From the NCBI GenBank assembly GCA_036381435.1, contig DASVCW010000024.1, positions 1-38,812 of the forward strand: a stretch of DNA of 38,812 nucleotides, in the 5' to 3' direction. The notes beneath the pieces were generated by a model. That model saw nothing but the letters and a program-made list of their open reading frames with translations. It searched no databases and had not been told where the DNA came from. The translations under genes and the position numbers were made by a program. This document shows positions 25,712 to 33,700 of the stretch, piece by piece (within the stretch, counting starts at the first letter, position 1; each line of letters opens with the position of its first letter). The stretch is from Fodinibius sp036381435 (lineage in GTDB: Bacteria > Bacteroidota > Rhodothermia > Balneolales > Balneolaceae).

Positions 25712-26278
25712 TTATTTGTTTTCGGTAAACTGTTGGCCTTTCTGTTGAGCTCTCCGTTTCTCGATTTCCCGATGAGTTTTTTTATCCTGATTATATACCA
25801 TCACCCTTTCCGCGATTTCTTTTAATACACTCCGTTCAAAATGAATCATCTCTTGCATGAAATGCATCAGGGATATTTGATTATCATCCAGGTAGATTCC
25901 CTTCTCCCAATCAATCAAAGATATATTCTTAATAACATTAACAACCCCTGCCCTGTGTTTTACTATCTTACGCAGCACTTTTTGGATATCATTCTTTTTT
26001 TCATCGTCAGCTTCGAATGATTTATCGAAGTGAGTGAAATTTTCGAGATGAACGGGACGTCTGCTGTCAATGGCTTCTTCTAAAATGGGACGATAATAAG
26101 AAAGCTGCGCATGATCAATCAACAGTAACATTTCAGCAATAGACTTGCTGCCGGGCGGGCTTTCAGCATAAGGGACACTATCAATAACATACTGAAGTGC
26201 TTCCGCTTCATCTTGCAAATATGAAGCGTCCTCGATCAGGTTATTAACGTCTTTTGGAGTGATTTCCCGGTTTGCCAT
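25712..26278 (-). CDS. DinB-like helical-bundle protein
   Basis: 188 residues from the preferred ATG. The sequence fits the DinB/YfiT-type four-helix bundle: SPPGSKSIAEMLLLIDHAQ (about 40-58), a middle helix, then ISLMHFMQEMIHFERSVLKEI near 135-155, which places histidines where the metal-binding ones occur. Family members are thiol transferases or stress-linked proteins of largely unknown function. The frame extends five codons upstream to a GTG at 26293 that overlaps the preceding gene; the ATG at 26278, two bases after that stop codon, is more plausible. The family assignment is moderate. Confidence 0.65.
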   Translation of the reverse strand: MANREITPKDVNNLIEDASYLQDEAEALQYVIDSVPYAESPPGSKSIAEMLLLIDHAQLSYYRPILEEAIDSRRPVHLENFTHFDKSFEADDEKKNDIQKVLRKIVKHRAGVVNVIKNISLIDWEKGIYLDDNQISLMHFMQEMIHFERSVLKEIAERVMVYNQDKKTHREIEKRRAQQKGQQFTENK

Positions 26279-26280
26279 CA

Positions 26281-26988
26281 CTATCGAGCCCACTTATGAC
26301 CGGCTTTCACACTGTCGTTTTGCTGCTGTTGTTCCAGCATTTCAACCAGTGATAACCCTGAATTGAACTCACGGTCCCGGTCACGAACAGAGTGAATATT
26401 ATTTTCTTCCTGAAAATCCCAAAATTGCCCGAATTGCCGGTTTTTGTAATTGCGCAAAAATTCGAGGCGGTCTTCCAAATCCTCTTTGGGAACGAGCAGG
26501 CGCTGTTTATCATAAATAGCTTCTTCGCGCGATTCGAAAACGATATCATAATCTTTGCTCATTACAATAGCTTCTTCGGGACAAACTTCCTCACAATAAC
26601 CACAGTAAATGCAGCGAAGCATATTAATTTCGAACATATCCGGATAACGCTCCTTGGGATCATCCGATTCTTCGTTCGCCTGCATACTAATCGCCAACGG
26701 CGGACATACCCGGGCGCACAAACCGCAAGCTACACAGCGTTCCTTGCCGTCATCTTCAACCAACACCGGACGTCCGCGAAAAATAGCAGGCGGATCAAAT
26801 TTTTCCTCAGGGTATTCCAAAGTAACAGCCGGTTTAAACATCTCTTTAAAACTATACCAGAGAGCTTTAAAGGTTTCAGGCAAATAAATTTTTTCCATAA
26901 AAGAAAGTTTACGCTCTTTCTCAAAGTTTTCATTGAGCGCATTTGCCCGCGGTTGTTCTAAATTCTGTGGTGTCGCCATTTTTTGCAA
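26281..26988 (-). CDS. nuoI: NADH-quinone oxidoreductase subunit I-like 2[4Fe-4S] ferredoxin
   Basis: 235 residues. NuoI carries clusters N6a and N6b, which relay electrons inside the peripheral arm of complex I. Two motifs are complete: C85-C88-C91-C95 (CVACGLCARVCPP) and C126-C129-C132-C136 (CIYCGYCEEVCPEEA). The helix LPETFKALWYSFKEMF near 36-51 and the block FDPPAIFRGRPVL match NuoI. It is longer than the usual 160-180 residues through a C-terminal charged tail from about 175. A second ATG at codon 4 (26979) is an equally possible start. No other nuo gene is nearby, which is unusual; it heads a four-gene operon instead. It could serve complex I encoded elsewhere. Confidence 0.87.
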   Translation of the reverse strand: MQKMATPQNLEQPRANALNENFEKERKLSFMEKIYLPETFKALWYSFKEMFKPAVTLEYPEEKFDPPAIFRGRPVLVEDDGKERCVACGLCARVCPPLAISMQANEESDDPKERYPDMFEINMLRCIYCGYCEEVCPEEAIVMSKDYDIVFESREEAIYDKQRLLVPKEDLEDRLEFLRNYKNRQFGQFWDFQEENNIHSVRDRDREFNSGLSLVEMLEQQQQNDSVKAGHKWAR

Positions 26989-27025
26989 TTAACTATTGAT
27001 TAAACGCATTTTACAGTTGCATGTG

Positions 27026-27089
27026 ACCTGACAGCATTCCAGTGGGTCTTCTGGTTCCTGTCAGCGTCTTTTACCCAACGCTGTCAGGT
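27026..27089. repeat. Palindromic CCTGACAG repeat unit
   Basis: ACCTGACAGC (27026-27035) is the exact inverse complement of GCTGTCAGGT (27080-27089), and an inner CCTGTCAGCG (27057-27066) pairs with CGCTGTCAGG with one mismatch. The core ACCTGACAG also forms the terminator stem at 14786-14824. The unit lies between der and nuoI (both minus strand) and may end the der transcript. Confidence 0.65.
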
Positions 27090-27184
27090 CCTTCGGACGC
27101 TTACAGGTTGGCATTTTATTAATACTCAACATACCATTGTACCAAAAATAATGATTCGATGATATCCTTCAAAGGCTAAATTTC

Positions 27185-28492
27185 TTATTTCTGTTTGAAG
27201 GTCAGGGTGATGGGAACGCCTTTAAAACCATATTCCTGCCTGATTCTCTTTTCTATAAAACGCCTATAGTTCGCGGGAAGTTCTTGCGGAAGGTTCATAA
27301 AAAATTTAAATACCGGCGGATTTGCCTTCACCTGCGTGGCATATTTTATTTTAAGCGCCACTCCCCTTTTTATGGGCAACGGTTTTTCTTTTAAAACCCT
27401 CGCTATAAAATCATTCAGTTTTGGCGTACTTATACTCTTTTTTCGTTCCTGCAGCACAAAATCTGCTACATTAACTACTTTATAAATCCGCTGGCGGTTT
27501 AAGGCTGAAATAGAAACAATGGGCACATAATTCATTCCCGGAACATGGCTATAGACATATTCTTCGAACTCTTTATGAACGTTGGTGTCTTTATCGGGCA
27601 CTAAATCCCATTTATTCAGCACGATCACAATGCCCTTGTTATACTTTTCCGCTTCACTTAAAATGTGTTTATCCTGTGCTTCAAATCCCCGCATAGCATC
27701 AAGCATTAAAATAGCTACATCGCATTCTTTGAGCGCCCGGTCAGTGCGAACAGTACTGTAAAACTCTACATTTTCTGTGACCTTTCGCTGTTTTCGAAGG
27801 CCCGCGGTGTCGATAAGAATATATTCCCGTCCGTCATACTTTAGTTTACTATTGATGGAATCACGTGTCGTTCCGGGAATGTCCGTCACAATGCAGCGTT
27901 CATCATTCAACAAAGCATTTACGAAACTGCTTTTGCCTACATTCGGACGGCCAATAATAGCTAACTTCGGAATTTTGGACTCCTCATGCTTCTTTTCTTC
28001 CGGAAGCATCTCTACAAGACGGTCCAGCAGATCTCCCGTTCCTCGTCCGCTTAAAGCCGATATAGTGAATAATTCTTCAAATCCCAGGGCATAGAATTCA
28101 GTGGCGTTCAGTTCTCTTTCCTCGTTATCCGCCTTGTTAGGTACCAGAAGCACGGGTTTCTCTTGCTGACGCAGTATTTGGGCTACTTCTTTATCAAGGC
28201 TGTTGATACCTCCTTCGGCATCAACCACAAAAAGAATCACATCCGATTCTTCAATCGCAATATGCACCTGCTCCCGGATTCCGGTAATCATTACATCGGT
28301 TTCACCCGTTAAATACCCGCCTGTGTCGATGATATTGAATTCCCGGCCATTCCAAAATGATTCGCCGTAATGCCGGTCGCGGGTAACGCCGTATTGATCA
28401 TCAACAATAGCCTTTCGACTGCCGATAAGCCGGTTAAAAATCGTAGATTTACCGACATTGGGCCGCCCTACTATAGAAACGACAGGAAGCAT
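27185..28492 (-). CDS. der: Ribosome-associated GTPase Der (EngA)
   Basis: 435 residues, standard length. Essential GTPase with two tandem G domains that acts in late maturation of the 50S ribosomal subunit. G1 motifs: GRPNVGKST at 8-16 in the first domain and GRPNVGKSSF near 181 in the second. G3: IDTGG and IDTAG. G4: NKAD and NKWD. The C-terminal KH-like domain (RFIEKRIRQEYGFKGVPI) is intact. It is transcribed on the minus strand, divergent from the small membrane protein at 28572. Confidence 0.97.
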   Translation of the reverse strand: MLPVVSIVGRPNVGKSTIFNRLIGSRKAIVDDQYGVTRDRHYGESFWNGREFNIIDTGGYLTGETDVMITGIREQVHIAIEESDVILFVVDAEGGINSLDKEVAQILRQQEKPVLLVPNKADNEERELNATEFYALGFEELFTISALSGRGTGDLLDRLVEMLPEEKKHEESKIPKLAIIGRPNVGKSSFVNALLNDERCIVTDIPGTTRDSINSKLKYDGREYILIDTAGLRKQRKVTENVEFYSTVRTDRALKECDVAILMLDAMRGFEAQDKHILSEAEKYNKGIVIVLNKWDLVPDKDTNVHKEFEEYVYSHVPGMNYVPIVSISALNRQRIYKVVNVADFVLQERKKSISTPKLNDFIARVLKEKPLPIKRGVALKIKYATQVKANPPVFKFFMNLPQELPANYRRFIEKRIRQEYGFKGVPITLTFKQK

Positions 28493-28571
28493 GTGATTTT
28501 ATTATTTATATTGTATTTTTAATGCAGGCCAAGAAAATAACGAATTAACAGCTTAAAGTAGAACGTAATTC

Positions 28572-28811
28572 ATGCTCGAAACCATTTATAATAATTTTGG
28601 ATTTTTAGGCTCTATCACTATCTCTTTTTTAATCTTTTTAAGCTTTATTTTCTGGATGGCCGGGATAGCAGGTATTAGTCAGCTAAACGGTTCGAATCAA
28701 AAGAAAATACGCTTATTTTTCTCCGTTATCTTCCCTCCCTATCCTATTATCTGGCTACTTTTGGATATGTACCGCCAAAGCCAGCTCATGAAAGAAAATG
28801 ACGTAATGTAA
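28572..28811 (+). CDS. Small membrane protein of unknown function
   Basis: 79 residues with two hydrophobic segments, about 12-36 (FLGSITISFLIFLSFIFWMA) and 47-66 (IRLFFSVIFPPYPIIWLLLD). No family is recognised. The composition and the even codon-by-codon hydrophobic pattern suggest a real gene rather than a chance frame, but the call rests on that alone. It is divergent from der with a gap of 79 bases that must hold both promoters. A family A palindromic element begins 46 bases downstream. Confidence 0.55.
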   Translation: MLETIYNNFGFLGSITISFLIFLSFIFWMAGIAGISQLNGSNQKKIRLFFSVIFPPYPIIWLLLDMYRQSQLMKENDVM

Positions 28812-28856
28812 TTTCAATTAAAGCATGCCATTTTTCAAAAAAATAGCATGCTTTCC

Positions 28857-29001
28857 TGTAGGACGGCATCCTGCCCGGGGAAGAGTTTAAATTAGCAGGA
28901 AAATTATAAGGGGTACAATCTCTGAAACAGAAATTTCCTCTCAGTTCTAAATTTTAATCGTTTTAATGTTAATCCTTGTCGGGCAAGGTGCCCGACCTAC
29001 A
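28857..29001. repeat. Family A paired palindromic element (REPIN-like), copy A2
   Basis: TGTAGG at the left and CCTACA at the right bound two hairpins, GGCA-TCC-TGCC at 28865-28875 and CGGGCA-AGG-TGCCCG at 28980-28994. The interior is the inverse complement of copy A1: ATCTCTGAAA at 28918-28927 and TTAATCGTTTTAA at 28954-28966, with the same 26- and 13-base spacings. It lies more than 28 kb from A1, so this is a dispersed family. Confidence 0.85.
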
Positions 29002-29180
29002 GATTATAACCTTTTTAAATCTAACTATTGGCGGACAGAATGTATGAACCGAATAAATCAATCTGAAAAGTCATCATTCATTAATCCTTGTTCTTAAATC
29101 ATTGCCCTCGTAACTGTGAAGGAGTTATACTTCTGATCTTAGCGGGAGTACCATTTCCTTTGAGCTTTTCTTGAGTTTTG

Positions 29181-29203
29181 ACGGCAGGATGCCCGTCCTA
29201 TAT
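29181..29203. repeat. Family A half palindrome, copy A4
   Basis: ACGGCAGGATGCCCGTCCTA matches one end of the family A element (compare the reverse complement of the left end of copy A2). No partner hairpin is found nearby. It lies about 80 bases upstream of the thymidine kinase start. Confidence 0.6.
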
Positions 29204-29285
29204 AAACCAATTTTCTCTTTTTATTTTCACCTTCACAAAGATATATTCCATGCTTTAATTACCCCATTTAGAATTTATTACAAAT

Positions 29286-29915
29286 ATGCTTAACGAACCG
29301 TCATTTGTACCGCAGCAAGTCGGATGGATTGAAGTTGTTTGCGGCGGTATGTTCAGCGGTAAGACGGAAGAACTCATTCGTCGTGCCAAACGTGCACACA
29401 TAGCGGGACAAAAAGTGGTGGTAGTCAAACCCCGGATTGATAATCGCTATAGTGATCAGGACGTCGTTTCACACAACGAAAATATCCTTCCCGGGCTTTT
29501 AGTCGATACCGCCGATCAGATCGTACTGCTTACGGGTGATGCAAAAGTGGTTTGTATTGATGAAGCCCAATTTTTCGATAACCAGCTAATCGACGTAGCA
29601 AATACGCTTGCCAATGACGGTAAACGTGTAATTATCGCCGGCCTGGATATGGATTTCAAAGGCCGCCCCTTTGAACCTATGCCCCAACTGTTAGCTATTG
29701 CAGAATATATCACTAAACTGCATGCTATTTGTGCGGAAAGCGGAATGATGGCTCATTATTCACAACGCGTGGTTGAAAACGAAGGCCGGGTACTCGTTGG
29801 CGAAACGGATGCTTACGAACCCCGCGCCCGGCACTGTTATCGTCCCCCTGTTGATAAACGCCTGGGCGAAAAGATTCCTCCTTTCAAAAAACAAGAACAA
29901 AAAGAAGAAATTTAA
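29286..29915 (+). CDS. tdk: Thymidine kinase (type II, TK1-like)
   Basis: 209 residues. Phosphorylates thymidine to dTMP in nucleoside salvage. P-loop GGMFSGKT at 20-27; IDEAQFFD at 91-98 with the likely catalytic E93; substrate lasso region with LVGETDAYEPR near 170-180. Type II kinases usually bind zinc with four cysteines in two CX2C pairs; here they read C149-A-E-S152 and A181-R-H-C184, so two of four ligands are replaced. Some bacterial homologues are known to lose this site. The stop codon overlaps the start of the transporter by one base (TAATG), so they form an operon. Confidence 0.94.
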   Translation: MLNEPSFVPQQVGWIEVVCGGMFSGKTEELIRRAKRAHIAGQKVVVVKPRIDNRYSDQDVVSHNENILPGLLVDTADQIVLLTGDAKVVCIDEAQFFDNQLIDVANTLANDGKRVIIAGLDMDFKGRPFEPMPQLLAIAEYITKLHAICAESGMMAHYSQRVVENEGRVLVGETDAYEPRARHCYRPPVDKRLGEKIPPFKKQEQKEEI

Positions 29916-31243
29916 TGGACATTATTCGCGGCATCATCGGCATAGTAGCCATACTCGGCATTGCCTTTGCCTTTAGTAAAAATAAAAAGCATATCGATTG
30001 GCGAATGGTCGCTACCGGCCTCGGTATTCAGTTAGTTTTAGCGGTATTTATTTTAAAAGGCCGGGTACTGGCTGAGTTTTGGGGTCCTCTGGGCTGGCCA
30101 AAAGAGTTTTTTAGCTGGGTCTCGTCATTTTTTGTCATCGTTTTAAATTTCACTACCAAAGGGGCTGTTTTTCTTTTTGGGAATTTAGCAAAAAGTCCCG
30201 GTATGGAAAACAGCCTGGGTGCTTTTTTCGCTTTTCAAGTACTGCCAACCATCATTTTCTTCGCCTCCCTCACTGCTATTCTCTACCATTACGGCATCTT
30301 GCAGTGGGTGGTTAAATGGATGGCTATAGGTATGCAGAAATTAATGGGCACTTCGGGAGCAGAATCCCTCAATGTAGTTTCAAACATTTTTGTAGGACAA
30401 ACAGAGGCTCCCCTTGTGATTGAGCCATATATCAAAAATATGACGAAATCCGAGCTTTTGGCTGTAATGGTTGGTGGAATGGCGACTATTGCGGGCGGGG
30501 TGATGGCCGCGTATGTTCAAATGCTGGGACTATCTTACTCTCAGACTCATGGTGTGCCTCTTGATGTAGGCCGGCTCATGTTTGCCGAACAGCTTTTGGG
30601 AGCCAGCCTGATGGCCGCACCGGCAGCACTTATTATTGCCAAAATACTCTACCCGGAAGTAAAAGAACCGGTTACTAAAGGCACGGTAAAAATGAATGTT
30701 GAAAGTGAAGACGCAAACGGTATTGACGCTGCAGCAAGAGGTGCCGGAACCGGACTAAAACTTGCCGCAAATGTTGGCGCTATGCTACTGGCGTTCATTG
30801 CTCTACTAGCCATGGGGAACTACTTTTTAGAAGCCTTCGGAGACTTTACAGGAATTAATGAATTGATAGCAGGCGAACTGCGTATAGAAAAAATTCTTGG
30901 CTGGGTTCTCGCTCCCCTTGCATTCATTATTGGCATTCCCTGGGCCGATGCCGTAAGTATGGGCTCCCTTCTGGGGACAAAAGTGGTTCTTAATGAATTT
31001 GTAGCTTATCTTCAGCTGGCTGATTTAGTCGGAGATTCAGCGCTCAGGCCCAAAACGATAACGATGGCTACTTTCGCTTTATGCGGCTTTGCAAATTTTT
31101 CTTCTATCGCTATCCAAATCGGTGGTATTGGCAGTTTGGCACCCGGCCGAAAGTCTGAACTTGCTAAGTTCGGCCTTTATGCTGTTTTGGGAGGCACCCT
31201 GGCAAACCTGATGACCGCAACCTTCGCAGGAATGTTGTTCTGA
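29915..31243 (+). CDS. Concentrative nucleoside transporter (CNT/NupC family)
   Basis: 442 residues. Cation-coupled nucleoside importer. Visible family blocks include NIFVGQTEAPLVIEPYI (about 166-182), MVGGMATIAGGVMAAYV (about 190-206), the gating motif SEDANGIDAAARGAGTGLKLAANV (about 264-287, quoted in parts) and ALCGFANFSSIAIQIGGIG near 388-406. About ten hydrophobic segments are present, and the N-terminal helices match the CNT N-terminal domain. Translationally coupled to tdk, it supplies the thymidine that the kinase traps. Substrate specificity is not resolved. Confidence 0.93.
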   Translation: MDIIRGIIGIVAILGIAFAFSKNKKHIDWRMVATGLGIQLVLAVFILKGRVLAEFWGPLGWPKEFFSWVSSFFVIVLNFTTKGAVFLFGNLAKSPGMENSLGAFFAFQVLPTIIFFASLTAILYHYGILQWVVKWMAIGMQKLMGTSGAESLNVVSNIFVGQTEAPLVIEPYIKNMTKSELLAVMVGGMATIAGGVMAAYVQMLGLSYSQTHGVPLDVGRLMFAEQLLGASLMAAPAALIIAKILYPEVKEPVTKGTVKMNVESEDANGIDAAARGAGTGLKLAANVGAMLLAFIALLAMGNYFLEAFGDFTGINELIAGELRIEKILGWVLAPLAFIIGIPWADAVSMGSLLGTKVVLNEFVAYLQLADLVGDSALRPKTITMATFALCGFANFSSIAIQIGGIGSLAPGRKSELAKFGLYAVLGGTLANLMTATFAGMLF

Positions 31244-31259
31244 ACGTAAATTTTTATCA

Positions 31260-31355
31260 GGCTATTACACAAAGCTGCACGTAGTAAACGCAAAGGTTCA
31301 CTAAGAAAAACTTCGTGTAACTTCGGGCTCCTTTAAGAAGCTTTGTGCAACAGCC
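31260..31355. repeat. Imperfect terminal-inverted-repeat unit
   Basis: GGCTATTACACAAAGCT (31260-31276) and AGCTTTGTGCAACAGCC (31339-31355) are inverted repeats with 15 of 17 positions matching. The interior contains CGCAAAGGTTCACTAAG, a motif style common in short dispersed repeats. It follows the nucleoside transporter stop by 16 bases and could fold as a transcript-end hairpin. Confidence 0.6.
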
Positions 31356-31387
31356 TTAGTAAATCTTGATACTAAAATTTAATCTTA

Positions 31388-32329
31388 ATGCTAAAAACTA
31401 ATCACCCCGCTTACTTTTATTTAAAAATAATCTTGCTCATTGGCATGAGTCTGGCTTTTTCAGCCTGTAATTCATCCCAAACAGGCGATGCAAGTAATGT
31501 ACTGGCCCGGGTGGGAAAAGAGTATTTAACTATTCAGGAAGCTAAAAAAGTCATTCCAGACTTTGTTCTAAAAAAAGACAGTACCGGAGCGCTAACGCGG
31601 TATCGCGCTGAATGGGTACAGGATCAAATTTTGCTGCAAGAGGCTTACCGGCTGGGGTTAGATCAAAAAGAGGAAGTCCGGAAAAAGCTGGAAAAAGCCC
31701 GTAAAGAAATTCTACGACAGGCCTTGAAAACATATATTATCGGATCACTTGAAGGTGATGAAGCTGTTTCCGATCAGGAGGCCCGCTCCTATTACCAGGC
31801 TCATCAAAGCCAGTTTACTTTGAAAGAAAAATTTGTCAGGTTCCGTCATATGCGTGCCAGAACCAGCGCGGATGCACGTGCCGCTAAACGAGATCTGCTT
31901 TATGCTGTACCCTGGCCCGAAGTTGCCCGAAAATATGCCATTGATCCGAAAGCAGTAATCCAGGATTCAAAGCAGTACTGGCCACTTTCAATGGCCGCAA
32001 ATAATGTCGATATTATGAACCGCTATTTACATATTATCGGTAACATGGAAATCTCTCCCATTCAGCGGGTAGACGGTGTTTATCACTTTGTACAACTTAT
32101 TGACGAACGCGCGAAAGGCGAACACCCCGATTTGAATTGGCTGATCGGGCAAATTAAAGACTGGATGGTCTTGAATAAAAGGAACCGTCATTTCAAATCC
32201 TATGTTCAGAATCTTTATCTTAAAGCAGAATCGAATAATGAAGTAGAAACATTTAACGTTCTACCTGTGAACCCTAATCAAAAATCTACTGTTTCAGATA
32301 CACTTGAAATTACTTCCACTGATGAATAA
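31388..32329 (+). CDS. PpiC/SurA-like periplasmic lipoprotein with degenerate isomerase domain
   Basis: 313 residues. Lipoprotein signal with lipobox AFSAC (C27). Residues about 37-130 look like the SurA N-terminal chaperone region (VLARVGKEYLTIQEAKKVI, EWVQDQILLQEAYRLGL). The following region (about 145-245) has parvulin-like spacing (FVRFRHMRAR, PWPEVARKYA, ISPIQRVDGVYHFVQLID), but the conserved glycine-rich PpiC core is missing, so isomerase activity is doubtful. It overlaps the SurA-like gene by 8 bases. The probable role is as an outer-membrane-protein chaperone partner. Confidence 0.75.
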   Translation: MLKTNHPAYFYLKIILLIGMSLAFSACNSSQTGDASNVLARVGKEYLTIQEAKKVIPDFVLKKDSTGALTRYRAEWVQDQILLQEAYRLGLDQKEEVRKKLEKARKEILRQALKTYIIGSLEGDEAVSDQEARSYYQAHQSQFTLKEKFVRFRHMRARTSADARAAKRDLLYAVPWPEVARKYAIDPKAVIQDSKQYWPLSMAANNVDIMNRYLHIIGNMEISPIQRVDGVYHFVQLIDERAKGEHPDLNWLIGQIKDWMVLNKRNRHFKSYVQNLYLKAESNNEVETFNVLPVNPNQKSTVSDTLEITSTDE

Positions 32330-33692
32330 AGCTTATTTAGTACTTCTTTTTACGATCTCTATATGTATAACGCCATTTGTTTCACAGGCACAAGAACAAG
32401 GTGCAACGAAACTGGATCAAATTGTGGCTGTGGTGAATGATCATATCATCCTCAAGTCGGATATTGACCAGCAGGTTCAGCAATACATGTTTCAATTTAG
32501 ACGCCAAAACCGGCCGATCGAATTTGGCGAAGACCTCTGGTACACGGCTCTGCAAAACTCCATCGACCGTTTTATTATACTTGACAAAGCCAAACGCGAC
32601 TCTATCATCGTATCTGACGAGCTGGTTGACCAGCGAATTGATCAACGGCTGAGTATGCTTATTGAGCAGATCGGAAGTGAAGAAGCGCTTGAAGAACAAC
32701 TTGGTAAAAGCATTATTCAGGTCCGGGCTGATCTGCGTGAAGAGTACCGGCAGCAAATGACCGTTCAGCGGTTTCGCCAGCAGATGCAAAATGAAGTTCG
32801 AATTACGCGTCCTGAAGTGGTAGAATATTTTGAACAAATTCCGCAGGACTCCCTGCCTGTTATTCCCGAACGTGTGGCCATTTCTCAGATTGTAGCCATT
32901 CCTCCTCCCCTCGAAAATGCCGAAGAACAAGCTTTTCAGTTAGCCAAAGCCTTGCGTGATTCCATACTTCACCATGGCAAAACGCTTGAAGAGATGGCCC
33001 GTAAATACAGTGACGGACCGGCAGCTTCATCCGGTGGCAAATTACCTTTGATGTCGATCAATGACCTCGTTCCCGAATATTCGGCAGCCGCGGCAGCTTT
33101 AGAACCGGGCGAAATATCCCAAGTAGTTGAGACCTCATTCGGCTTCCATGTGATTCGCTTAAACCGTCGTGTAGGTGACAAAATTGATACCAATCATATT
33201 CTCATCACCATTGAGGAAGAAAGTTATAATAACAAAGCAGCTATTAATGAATTGGAACAATTACGCGATACTGTTCTAACCAATAAAAGCGTAACTTTTG
33301 CCGAAATTGCCCGGCAATATTCCGAAGATCCGAATACTGCCCCTCAGGGCGGACGCGTTTTGAATCCGCAAACTGGCGAGCGGTTTATAGCCTTGCAGCA
33401 GCTCAATCCGTCTCTTTACCGAATAGTACTGTTGTTAGAAGAAGGCGAAGTCTCTGAGCCAAAACCCTTCACCCTGGGTACTACCAACGATTCTCAACAT
33501 GCCTATCGAATCGTAAAACTTGATGAACAGGTGCCCGAACACGTAGCAAACCTCGAACAGGATTTCGACCGAATAAAACAAGCGGCTTTGAGGGCAAAAC
33601 AAAGCAGGGTGCTGGCAGAAATGATCAGAGAGTTACGCAAGCAAATGTATGTAGAATATAAAATTCCTGTTCCCGAACCATATAAAATTTAA
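32322..33692 (+). CDS. surA: SurA-like peptidyl-prolyl isomerase/chaperone
   Basis: 456 residues from the preferred ATG. Periplasmic chaperone that carries outer-membrane proteins to the BAM complex. Signal peptide MNKAYLVLLFTISICITPFV, cleaved near SQA-QE; SurA N-domain (LDQIVAVVNDHIILKSDID, about 27-45); then two parvulin domains, the first near 185-285 (ARKYSDGPAASSGGKLPLM, ETSFGFHVIRL) and the second near 290-420 (FAEIARQYSEDPNTAPQGG). The frame extends upstream to a TTG at 32304, but the ATG at 32322 gives a proper signal peptide. It is translationally coupled to the preceding lipoprotein; moxR follows after 8 bases. Confidence 0.9.
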   Translation: MNKAYLVLLFTISICITPFVSQAQEQGATKLDQIVAVVNDHIILKSDIDQQVQQYMFQFRRQNRPIEFGEDLWYTALQNSIDRFIILDKAKRDSIIVSDELVDQRIDQRLSMLIEQIGSEEALEEQLGKSIIQVRADLREEYRQQMTVQRFRQQMQNEVRITRPEVVEYFEQIPQDSLPVIPERVAISQIVAIPPPLENAEEQAFQLAKALRDSILHHGKTLEEMARKYSDGPAASSGGKLPLMSINDLVPEYSAAAAALEPGEISQVVETSFGFHVIRLNRRVGDKIDTNHILITIEEESYNNKAAINELEQLRDTVLTNKSVTFAEIARQYSEDPNTAPQGGRVLNPQTGERFIALQQLNPSLYRIVLLLEEGEVSEPKPFTLGTTNDSQHAYRIVKLDEQVPEHVANLEQDFDRIKQAALRAKQSRVLAEMIRELRKQMYVEYKIPVPEPYKI

Positions 33693-33700
33693 CGATCAGC

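Larger units (their letters stand above)
28812..29285. other. Intergenic region before thymidine kinase
   Basis: 474 bases without a gene, occupied by the family A element A2 and the half copy A4. A short palindrome, AAGCATGCCATTTTTC followed by ATAGCATGC (28831-28850), may end the small membrane protein transcript. The last 60 bases are AT-rich and should contain the tdk promoter. Nothing else is recognised between 29004 and 29180. Confidence 0.55.

Noticed and set aside
26279..26293. GTG start for the DinB-like gene
   Set aside because: It overlaps the nuoI stop and adds residues without family support; the ATG at 26278 is preferred.
26392..26961. Plus-strand frame of 189 codons opposite nuoI
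   Set aside because: Antisense of a gene with clear 4Fe-4S motifs; the reverse frame has no domain.
32304..32321. TTG start for the SurA-like gene
   Set aside because: The ATG at 32322 gives a proper signal peptide and the usual short overlap with the preceding gene.
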